Source: Ruminococcus flavefaciens
GTDB lineage: Bacteria > Bacillota > Clostridia > Oscillospirales > Ruminococcaceae
DNA: 6,150 nt
Assembly: GCA_902796705.1 (NCBI GenBank)
Contig: CADBQF010000263.1
Span: forward strand, 1 to 6,150
Reading direction: 5' to 3'
Shown here: piece by piece, positions 1-4,735 of the stretch
Position numbering within the stretch: position 1 is the stretch's first letter
Layout of the letters: every line of letters starts with the position of its first letter
Program-made: the position numbers and the translations under genes
The notes under the pieces: model-generated
Told to the model about the DNA's origin: nothing
The model's database searches: none
The model's input: the letters and a program-made list of their open reading frames with translations, nothing else

Positions 1-65
1 AACTTCTCGTCCATGACGAAAGTGATGCCTATACCGCCGTCGATTTCCTTTCTGATATATTTCAT
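1..65 (-). CDS. 5' end of an unidentified minus-strand gene (truncated by the window edge)
   Basis: Reading the minus strand from 65 gives an open frame beginning MKYIRKEIDGG and ending MDEK at the window edge: 21 complete codons with no stop. The codon style (GAC, GGC, ATC, GAG, AAG) matches the enzyme genes nearby. An AAGGAG ribosome-binding sequence lies at 86-81, but it is 15 bases from the ATG, longer than the 7-8 bases of the other genes here. I found no ATG, GTG or TTG in frame nearer to it. A good promoter sits just behind (107-135, minus). The fragment is too short to assign a family. It diverges from the first GH5 gene, so it is not in that operon. The gene is probably real because promoter, Shine-Dalgarno sequence and open frame all line up, but the exact start is uncertain. 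Confidence 0.6.
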   Translation of the reverse strand, partial: MKYIRKEIDGGIGITFVMDEK

Positions 66-106
66 ATATCTGCTGACACACTCCTTAGTAATAGTACACG
101 GATATT

Positions 107-135
107 ATTATATCATATTCTGGAGTAAATAGCAA
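107..135 (-). promoter_or_regulatory. Sigma-A-type promoter for the truncated minus-strand gene
   Basis: On the minus strand, TTGCTA (135-130) is followed by a 17-base spacer and TATAAT (112-107). A TGA immediately before the -10 makes it an extended -10 (TGaTATAAT). Transcription would begin near base 100, giving a leader of about 35 bases before the ATG at 65. The -35 matches the consensus at 4 of 6 positions and the -10 at 6 of 6. The same TGATATAAT string is used by the promoter of the esterase gene at 4649-4677. Confidence 0.7.
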
Positions 136-154
136 GCAAAGAGAAATAATATAA

Positions 155-313
155 AAATAAAAAAATAAAAAACCGGCGAAGCCGGCATAATGGGAGTCAA
201 GAGGGACAATGTCCCTTTTGCAGGGGTGCATGAGGGGACAGAGTCCCCTAAGAACGTAGCAAAGGCAGCGAAGCGAACCTTTGCGGCTGGTCTGGACTTA
301 CTGAGCCTCAAGC
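155..313 (-). repeat. Structured intergenic repeat element, copy A (four hairpins)
   Basis: This segment, read on the minus strand, is homologous to plus-strand 4491-4645. Shared blocks in order are GCTTGAGG (313-306), AGTAAGTCC (302-294), CAGCCGCAAAG (289-279) and a 35-base identical block (226-192). Four hairpins are visible. H1 is GCAAAGG/CCTTTGC (284-278 with 265-259). H2 is AGGGGAC/GTCCCCT around a 3-base loop (249-233). H3 is AGGGAC/GTCCCT around a 3-base loop (216-202). H4 is a terminator (187-161). The element lies between two divergent genes, so it is not the 3' end of either. It could be a dispersed REP- or MITE-like repeat, a small RNA gene, or both. The frame through it is not conserved between copies, which argues against a peptide. 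Homology and hairpins are read directly; function is unknown. Confidence 0.85.
161..187 (-). terminator. Rho-independent terminator ending repeat copy A
   Basis: Minus-strand CCGGC-TTC-GCCGG (185-173) is closed by a G-T pair (186 with 172) and followed by a long T-rich run (172 to about 146, TTTTTT-A-TTTTTTT). It points toward the truncated minus-strand gene and ends just upstream of that gene's promoter, so it would insulate that promoter from transcription entering behind it. No protein gene lies upstream of it on this strand within the visible divergent region, so whatever it terminates must start between it and the first GH5 gene, or be antisense read-through. Confidence 0.75.
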
Positions 314-364
314 AAAGCAACCTTGGACATATTTGAATTGTAGGGACTGCCCGTGTCTGTTTTT

Positions 365-373
365 ATCATAACA
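365..373 (-). promoter_or_regulatory. Possible extended -10 promoter driving repeat copy A
   Basis: The minus strand reads TGtTATGAT at 373-365, an extended -10 with a 5 of 6 match to TATAAT. A start near 358 would give a transcript of about 190 bases through copy A to its terminator. No acceptable -35 is found 16-18 bases upstream, so this rests on the extended -10 alone. The surrounding stretch from about 314 to 440 is AT-rich and otherwise holds nothing I can name. Confidence 0.3.
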
Positions 374-445
374 AACCGAAAAAAATCAATTAGCTTTGTA
401 ACAGTTTGTTTACTTTTGCGGATTCTTAAAAATCATACGCTTCTA

Positions 446-474
446 TTGACTTTATCGGCGGTAAATGGTACAAT
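446..474 (+). promoter_or_regulatory. Promoter of the first GH5 endoglucanase gene
   Basis: TTGACT (446-451), a 17-base spacer and TACAAT (469-474), with TGG just before the -10 forming an extended -10 (TGgTACAAT). Both hexamers match the sigma-A consensus at 5 of 6 positions. The predicted start is near 481, leaving a leader of about 42 bases before the ATG at 523. Confidence 0.8.
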
Positions 475-487
475 TATCATAATAACA

Positions 488-516
488 GGTACATAAAAAT
501 GTACCATGAGAGGGGA
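488..516 (+). promoter_or_regulatory. Leader hairpin plus ribosome-binding site of the first GH5 gene
   Basis: GGTACAT (488-494) pairs perfectly with ATGTACC (499-505) around an AAAA loop, a 7-base-pair stem close to the predicted mRNA 5' end. It is followed directly by ATGAGAGGGG, whose GAGAGGGG (about 508-515) is the Shine-Dalgarno sequence, 7 bases before the ATG at 523. The ATG at 499 is in frame but buried in the hairpin's 3' arm with only a weak CAGG before it, so 523 is the better start. A similar hairpin-then-TGAGAGGGG arrangement precedes the second GH5 gene. Confidence 0.7.
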
Positions 517-522
517 AAAATT

Positions 523-2358
523 ATGAAGAAAACTACTAAGATTTTTGCAGCACTCTGCTCTGCTGCCGTGATGACTGTTTCAGCAGTTCCGTTTTCGTCC
601 ACCGTCACCGCTCCGCTGGATACAGCCTTTGCCGCTGACGATACGAACGACGACTGGTTACACGCCAAAGGAAGCCGCCTTTACGACATGAACGGAAACG
701 AAGTATGGCTCACCGGTGCCAACTGGTTCGGTTTCAACTGCACCGAGTGCGTTCCGCATTACCTCTGGAGCGGCGATATCGATGATATGGTAAAGGATAT
801 CGCTGACCACGGCGTGAATGTCCTCCGTCTTCCCGTTTCCACTGAGCTTCTCTATAACTGGATGGTAGGCGATCCCGATCCTATAGGAAGCGTAAACCCT
901 AACGACGATCCCAATTATCCCATAAACGTTGACCTCATCAACCCCGACGGAAGCGTCATGAACAGCCAGCAGGTCTTCGATGTGCTTCTCAAAAAATGCA
1001 AGAAGTACGGCGTTAAGGCTTTCATCGATATCCACAGCCCGGAATCAAATAACTCCGGCCATAACTACGGCCTCTGGTACGGCAAGAGCTTCAAGGGCAG
1101 GGACGGAAAGAACGTCACCGTCACTACCGATGTCTGGATAGAGACTCTCGCATGGTGTGCCGACCACTACAAGGGCGATGATACCCTCATCGGCTTCGAC
1201 CTCAAGAACGAGCCGCACAGCAAGTACGGCGGTGCTCCGATCGACGCTATATGGGACGATTCAGACGCTCCAAACAACTGGAAGAAAGCCGCTCAGGACT
1301 GTGCTGATGCTATCCTCGAAAAGAATCCGAATGCCCTTATCCTCATCGAAGGCGTTGAAGGCTTCGAGGGACACGGTGCATGGTGGGGAGGAAATCTCCG
1401 TGGCGTTGCCAAATATCCCGTAAAACCGGCTTCCGGTACAAGTCAGATCGTCTACTCGCCCCACGACTACGGCCCGGTAGTAAGCGATCAGACATGGTTC
1501 CACAAGGACTTCACCGAACAGACTCTCCTTGACGATTACTGGTACGATACATGGGCTTACCTCGTTGAAAAGGATATCGCTCCCCTGCTCATCGGCGAAT
1601 GGGGCGGACGTATCCCCTCCGGCGTGGACGATGCCGCTATCATGGCTGCTCCGGCTACTTCGCTTGAACAAGTTGAACAGAATGCAAAGTGGCTCGGTCT
1701 TATCCGTGACTATATGATAAAGCACCACGTCAACCACACTTTCTGGTGTCTCAACGACGACTCCGGCGATACAGGCGGACTGTGGAAGGATATCCAGTTC
1801 GGCGTTACACGTCAGGCTGACTGCACTATGCTCGCTAAGACCACTATCAACTGGGATAAGGAAAAGTACGATACCTACTACTACCCGGCTATCTGGAAGA
1901 CTCTGACTTCAAAGAAGTTCATCGGCCTTGACCACCAGACTGCTCTCGGCGTGAACGGTATCTCGCTCAATGATTTCTATACGAATTACGCTTCATCTGA
2001 GGGAAGCAACCTCGACGGCGGCACAAAGACAGGCGGCACGCCCGTTATAACTGAGCCGACCTCACAGCAGAACCCCACCGGCAAGACTCCCGATCCGACT
2101 TCTACGAATCACGACGTTCAGGGCAGGCTCGGTGATGCCAACTGCGACAGCAATGTCGATATCTCCGACGCTGTTCTCATAATGCAGTACCTCGCCAATC
2201 CGGAGAAGTATACTATCTCAAAGGCAGGCCTTGACCTCGGTGACGTATGCGAAAGAGGCGACGGCGTGACCGGCCTTGATGCTCTCGCTATACAGATGTA
2301 CGAAGCAAAAACTATCAACGCCTTCCCGGTAAACAGCGATTTTGAATATATCGGCTGA
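523..2358 (+). CDS. Secreted GH5 (GH5_1-like) endo-beta-1,4-glucanase with type I dockerin
   Basis: Predicted 611-residue cellulosomal endoglucanase that hydrolyses internal beta-1,4-glucosidic bonds by the retaining mechanism. Order: signal peptide 1-37 (likely cleavage AFA|ADD), GH5 domain about 44-500, Pro/Thr linker about 501-535, dockerin about 536-600, short tail. GH5 hallmarks are LRLP (101-104), IDIHSP (168-173), FDLKNEP with acid/base Glu230, WWGGNL (287-292), YSPHDYGP (311-318), IGEWGG with nucleophile Glu359, and FWCLND followed by SGDTGGL (407-420). WWGGNL, SPHDY and SGDTGG resemble GH5_1 enzymes such as Acidothermus E1. The first dockerin loop is canonical (Asp538, Asn540, Asp542, Asn544, Asp546, Asp549). 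The second (574-586) has 13 residues and reads GDGVTG in its centre. Relative to the tandem paralogue it has insertions at about 363-388 and 421-442. Expected location is extracellular on a scaffoldin. Start 523 is chosen over in-frame ATG 499 for its better Shine-Dalgarno sequence. Substrate is inferred from the family. Confidence 0.93.
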   Translation: MKKTTKIFAALCSAAVMTVSAVPFSSTVTAPLDTAFAADDTNDDWLHAKGSRLYDMNGNEVWLTGANWFGFNCTECVPHYLWSGDIDDMVKDIADHGVNVLRLPVSTELLYNWMVGDPDPIGSVNPNDDPNYPINVDLINPDGSVMNSQQVFDVLLKKCKKYGVKAFIDIHSPESNNSGHNYGLWYGKSFKGRDGKNVTVTTDVWIETLAWCADHYKGDDTLIGFDLKNEPHSKYGGAPIDAIWDDSDAPNNWKKAAQDCADAILEKNPNALILIEGVEGFEGHGAWWGGNLRGVAKYPVKPASGTSQIVYSPHDYGPVVSDQTWFHKDFTEQTLLDDYWYDTWAYLVEKDIAPLLIGEWGGRIPSGVDDAAIMAAPATSLEQVEQNAKWLGLIRDYMIKHHVNHTFWCLNDDSGDTGGLWKDIQFGVTRQADCTMLAKTTINWDKEKYDTYYYPAIWKTLTSKKFIGLDHQTALGVNGISLNDFYTNYASSEGSNLDGGTKTGGTPVITEPTSQQNPTGKTPDPTSTNHDVQGRLGDANCDSNVDISDAVLIMQYLANPEKYTISKAGLDLGDVCERGDGVTGLDALAIQMYEAKTINAFPVNSDFEYIG

Positions 2359-2424
2359 TATATAAAAAAATATATTTACAATCACACATTTTCATGATAT
2401 CATATGTATGGCAAGGGAAAACCC
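2358..2424 (+). other. AT-rich spacer between the GH5 genes, without a clear terminator
   Basis: After the stop, the sequence is A/T-rich with weak self-complementarity (ATATATA, A-run, TATAT at 2358-2375) but no GC stem and no U-tract terminator. There is also a perfect palindrome ATGATATCAT (2394-2403) and a small dyad AGGG-AAAA-CCCT (2414-2425). Transcription from the first gene's promoter therefore probably continues into the second gene. The two dyads could be operator-like, but nothing identifies a regulator. Confidence 0.45.
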
Positions 2425-2433
2425 TGTCATAAT
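2425..2433 (+). promoter_or_regulatory. Possible internal extended -10 promoter of the second GH5 gene
   Basis: TGtCATAAT (2425-2433) is an extended -10 with a 5 of 6 hexamer match, placing a start near 2440, right at the base of the leader hairpin. The -35 position (TGTATG at 2405-2410) is poor. It is a plausible secondary promoter for separate control of the second gene, but weaker than those of the first and third genes. Confidence 0.4.
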
Positions 2434-2438
2434 TTACC

Positions 2439-2463
2439 GGTGCTTATACGCACCTGAGAGGGG
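2439..2463 (+). promoter_or_regulatory. Leader hairpin plus ribosome-binding site of the second GH5 gene
   Basis: GGTGC (2439-2443) pairs with GCACC (2450-2454) around a six-base loop, immediately followed by TGAGAGGGG. GAGAGGGG (2456-2463) is the Shine-Dalgarno sequence, 8 bases before the ATG at 2472. The layout matches the leader of the first GH5 gene with a different stem sequence. Confidence 0.65.
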
Positions 2464-2471
2464 TAATTATT

Positions 2472-4403
2472 ATGAAGAATTTAAAAAGGACTGCAACAGC
2501 TCTGCTTTCAGCTATAGCTGTAACAGCAGCAGGTCTGCCTGTTTATCCTGCATCTGTGTCGCAGCCGGCAACTGCCTATGCCGTCGATGACTGCCACGAT
2601 GACTGGCTCCACACAAACGGAAGCAGACTCTACGACATGAACGGAAATGAGGTCTGGCTCACCGGTGCCAACTGGTTCGGACTCAACTGCACCGAGAACG
2701 TGCCTCACGGCCTTTACGCAAGAGATGTCGATGATATGCTCAAAGATGTCGCTGACCACGGTATCAATATCATCAGATTCCCTATCTCCACGGAGCTTCT
2801 GCTCTCATGGATGAACGGCGAGCCGCTCCCTGTATCTTCCATACAGGCAAGCTACAATCCTCCCAAGGACGTTGTAGGTGAGGACGGCACGGTCACTCCC
2901 GCCGGAAAATACGGCAATATCAACAAGGACTTCGTACAGGAAGACGGAAAGACTGCAAAGAACTCAATGGAGATATTCGATGTCATCATGCAGAAGTGCA
3001 AGAAGTACGGCATCAAGGCTCTTATCGACGTTCACAGCCCGGCTTCACACAACTCCGGCCATAACTATACTCTCTGGTACTACGAGCCTACCGCAGAAGA
3101 CTGCGACAATATGGCTGTAGGTCATTTCTCCAAAAAGGAAATAACATGGGACGACTGGAAGGATTCTATCACATGGCTCGCTGAAAAGTACAAGGACGAC
3201 GATACTATCATCGCTTACGACCTCAAGAACGAGCCGCACGGAAAGCGTGGCTACAGCGGAAATACCTGCCCGGCTTTCATGGCTAAGTGGGACGATTCCA
3301 CTGACAAGAACAACTGGAAATATTCAGCAGAAGAATGTGCAAAGTCCATTCTCAATGTAAACCCCCACGCTCTTATCCTCATCGAGGGAATCGAGCAGTC
3401 TCCTATGACTGACAAGAACGTTACATGGAATATGCCTGATAAGTTCCAGCCTAAGCCCGGTGAAGAGCAGTGGTACGGTGCATGGTGGGGCGGAAACCTC
3501 AGAGGCGTAAAAGACCTCCCCGTTCTCCCGAACTCTTCACAGATAGTTTATTCACCGCACGACTACGGCCCGTCTGTTTACGATCAGACATGGTTCGCAA
3601 AGGATTTCAATACAGATACGCTCCTTGCTGACTACTGGTACGATACATGGGCTTATATCAATAAGGAAAATATCGCTCCCCTCCTCATCGGTGAGTGGGG
3701 CGGTCATATGGACAGCGGAAAGAACCAGAAGTGGATGACTCTCCTCCGTGAATACATGATAAACAACCACATCAACCATACTTTCTGGTGTATCAATCCT
3801 AACTCCGGCGATACAGGCGGACTTCTCGATACTCAGTTCAAGAACTGGGACGAGGCTAAGTACGGACTCTTCGAGAAATCGCTCTGGCAGACACAGACGA
3901 GCGGAAAATACATCGGTCTCGATCATCAGGTAGCTCTCGGTGACAACGGACTCTCACTCAACGAGTTCTATTCAAGCTACGCTGCAACGGAGGGAAGCAA
4001 CCTCGACGGCGGCACAAAGGGCAAAAACTCCGAGCCGGTGATCGTTGATCCTACGTCCGGAACTATCACTACGACTTCACCCACAACAACATCCTTTTAT
4101 GTCACAACTACTACGACTACATCAAAACCCAAAGATCCTGATGTTCCGGAAAGAACTCTCTGCGGCGATGCAAACTGCGACGGAACTGTTGACATCTCTG
4201 ATGCAGTTCTGATAATGCAGAGTCAGGCAAATCCGGAGAAGTACGTTCTTTCAAAGACCGGAGCTGCAAACGCTGACTGCGTAGACAATCCCAAGGGCGT
4301 AACTCCGACAGATGCTCTCGCTATCCAGATGGTAGAGGCAAAGACGCTCAAAGCATCACAGCTCCCGACAACTTCTGAGATAATCAACTCACTCCAACAG
4401 TGA
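2472..4403 (+). CDS. Secreted GH5 (GH5_1-like) endo-beta-1,4-glucanase with type I dockerin, tandem paralogue
   Basis: Predicted 643-residue paralogue of the upstream endoglucanase and probably a second cellulosomal endo-beta-1,4-glucanase. Order: signal peptide 1-37 (likely cleavage AYA|VDD), GH5 domain about 43-515, Thr-rich linker about 526-556 with a run of six Thr, dockerin 564-625, and an 18-residue tail. Catalytic features are IRFP (101-104), IDVHSP (185-190), YDLKNEP with acid/base Glu254, WWGGNL (338-343), YSPHDYGP (360-367), IGEWGG with nucleophile Glu408, and SGDTGGL (445-451). Residues 50-70 match the paralogue almost perfectly. It carries extra loop sequence at about 118-160 and 308-334 but lacks the paralogue's insertions after the nucleophile. 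The first dockerin loop is canonical (Asp566 to Asp577). In the second, Pro-Lys (608-609) replaces the Gly-Asp of the first enzyme. Residues from Asn600 to the end are identical to those of the esterase. Start is supported by GAGAGGGG 8 bases upstream; a strong terminator follows at 4438. Confidence 0.93.
   Translation: MKNLKRTATALLSAIAVTAAGLPVYPASVSQPATAYAVDDCHDDWLHTNGSRLYDMNGNEVWLTGANWFGLNCTENVPHGLYARDVDDMLKDVADHGINIIRFPISTELLLSWMNGEPLPVSSIQASYNPPKDVVGEDGTVTPAGKYGNINKDFVQEDGKTAKNSMEIFDVIMQKCKKYGIKALIDVHSPASHNSGHNYTLWYYEPTAEDCDNMAVGHFSKKEITWDDWKDSITWLAEKYKDDDTIIAYDLKNEPHGKRGYSGNTCPAFMAKWDDSTDKNNWKYSAEECAKSILNVNPHALILIEGIEQSPMTDKNVTWNMPDKFQPKPGEEQWYGAWWGGNLRGVKDLPVLPNSSQIVYSPHDYGPSVYDQTWFAKDFNTDTLLADYWYDTWAYINKENIAPLLIGEWGGHMDSGKNQKWMTLLREYMINNHINHTFWCINPNSGDTGGLLDTQFKNWDEAKYGLFEKSLWQTQTSGKYIGLDHQVALGDNGLSLNEFYSSYAATEGSNLDGGTKGKNSEPVIVDPTSGTITTTSPTTTSFYVTTTTTTSKPKDPDVPERTLCGDANCDGTVDISDAVLIMQSQANPEKYVLSKTGAANADCVDNPKGVTPTDALAIQMVEAKTLKASQLPTTSEIINSLQQ
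4164..4403 (+). repeat. Dockerin-coding duplicate, copy 1 (shared with 5876-6115)
   Basis: These 240 bases encode the dockerin and tail of the second GH5 enzyme (residues 565-643) and align without gaps to 5876-6115 in the esterase gene. By hand I count 8 amino-acid differences in 79, all in the stretch between the two calcium loops. The last 44 codons differ at 10 positions, all synonymous. This points to a shared module kept by selection or gene conversion. Confidence 0.9.
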
Positions 4404-4437
4404 GAATATAGGATAATTATATCTTGATATGAATAAG

Positions 4438-4468
4438 ACCGCCCTGATATTGTATCGGGGCGGTTTTT
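4438..4468 (+). terminator. Strong Rho-independent terminator after the GH5 pair
   Basis: A 12-base-pair stem, ACCGCCCTGATA (4438-4449) with TATCGGGGCGGT (4453-4464), interrupted only by one T-G wobble, has a TTG loop and is followed by TTTTTGTT (4464-4471). It lies 35 bases past the stop of the second GH5 gene and should end the GH5 transcript before repeat copy B. Confidence 0.92.
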
Positions 4469-4490
4469 GTTAGGGCGGCGGTGTTTTTCT

Positions 4491-4645
4491 GCTTGAGGGT
4501 TAGTAAGTCCGGAACAGCCGCAAAGCGAGCTACGCCGCTTTGCTACCTTTTTAGGTGGACTCCGTCCCCCTCGTTCACCCCCTGCAAAAGGGACATTGTC
4601 CCTCTTGACTCCCGTTATGGCGGCTTCGCCGCTTTTTTATTATTT
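4491..4645 (+). repeat. Structured intergenic repeat element, copy B (four hairpins)
   Basis: Homologous to the minus strand of 155-313, in inverted orientation relative to it. Shared blocks are GCTTGAGG (4491-4498), AGTAAGTCC (4502-4510), CAGCCGCAAAG (4515-4525) and a 35-base identical block (4579-4613). Hairpins: H1 GCAAAGCG/CGCTTTGC (4520-4527 with 4536-4543); H2 GGTGGAC/GTCCCCC with one mismatch (4554-4560 with 4564-4570); H3 AGGGAC/GTCCCT (4589-4594 with 4598-4603); H4 terminator (4619-4638). From GCTTGAGG to the T run is 143 bases, against 142 in copy A. It begins after the GH5 terminator, so it is not needed to end that transcript. No convincing promoter of its own is visible. Function is unknown. 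Confidence 0.85.
4619..4638 (+). terminator. Rho-independent terminator ending repeat copy B
   Basis: GCGGC-TTC-GCCGC (4620-4632), closed by a G-T pair (4619 with 4633) and followed by TTTTTT (4633-4638). It ends 10 bases before the -35 of the esterase gene promoter, so it would insulate that promoter from read-through. It is the equivalent of the terminator in copy A, with the outermost C-G pair changed to G-C. Confidence 0.8.
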
Positions 4646-4648
4646 TTA

Positions 4649-4677
4649 TTGAAAATATTCTTCATTTGTGATATAAT
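4649..4677 (+). promoter_or_regulatory. Promoter of the SGNH esterase gene
   Basis: TTGAAA (4649-4654), a 17-base spacer and TATAAT (4672-4677), with TGA directly before the -10 giving TGaTATAAT. This is close to ideal for sigma-A. The start should be near 4684, with a leader of about 50 bases, so the esterase is transcribed separately from the GH5 pair. Confidence 0.85.
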
Positions 4678-4696
4678 ATATATACACTTATTAATA

Positions 4697-4727
4697 TATC
4701 CGCCCTGCGGATAACATGGTCAGGAGG
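4697..4727 (+). promoter_or_regulatory. Leader hairpin plus ribosome-binding site of the esterase gene
   Basis: TATCCGC (4697-4703) pairs perfectly with GCGGATA (4707-4713) around a CCT loop, near the predicted mRNA 5' end. The Shine-Dalgarno AGGAGG (4722-4727) lies 8 bases before the ATG at 4736 and supports that start over the in-frame ATG at 4748. All three enzyme genes thus carry a short leader hairpin. Confidence 0.6.
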
Positions 4728-4735
4728 AATTTAAA

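Noticed and set aside
108..320. 70-residue minus-strand open frame through repeat copy A
   Set aside because: It only reads through the hairpins. The matching frame in copy B starts alike (CLR-SKS) but loses register after indels, it runs through the terminator U-tract, and there is no Shine-Dalgarno sequence.
398..413. Imperfect dyad (GTAACA / TGTTTAC) upstream of the first GH5 promoter as an operator or cre site
   Set aside because: The symmetry is broken by one base, it lacks the central CG of a cre site, and no second copy was noticed near the other promoters. AT-rich DNA gives such dyads easily.
499..522. Upstream in-frame ATG for the first GH5 gene (eight more residues)
   Set aside because: It sits in the 3' arm of a leader hairpin, only about 18 bases from the predicted transcript start, with a weak CAGG. 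The ATG at 523 has GAGAGGGG at ideal spacing and begins a normal signal peptide.
658..1035. Antisense open frames inside the enzyme genes (also 1261-1737, 3552-3926, 5465-5776)
   Set aside because: They are shadows of strongly coding, motif-rich plus-strand genes; no ribosome-binding sites or recognisable domains support them.
2358..2377. AT-only inverted repeat after the first GH5 gene as a terminator
   Set aside because: The stem has no GC pairs and no following U-tract, unlike the clear terminators at 4438 and 4619.
4080..4140. Short tandem repeat around the ACTACGACTACA run
   Set aside because: This is the Thr-rich linker of the second GH5 enzyme encoded by ACT/ACA/ACG codons. It is degenerate and explained by the protein.
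155..4645. Composite transposon carrying the GH5 pair
   Set aside because: No transposase, no IS-type terminal repeats and no target-site duplications are visible; the flanking repeats are short and structured with internal terminators.
4481..4714. 77-residue plus-strand open frame through repeat copy B
   Set aside because: Same reason: it crosses a terminator and the next gene's promoter, and its peptide is not conserved with copy A beyond the first residues.
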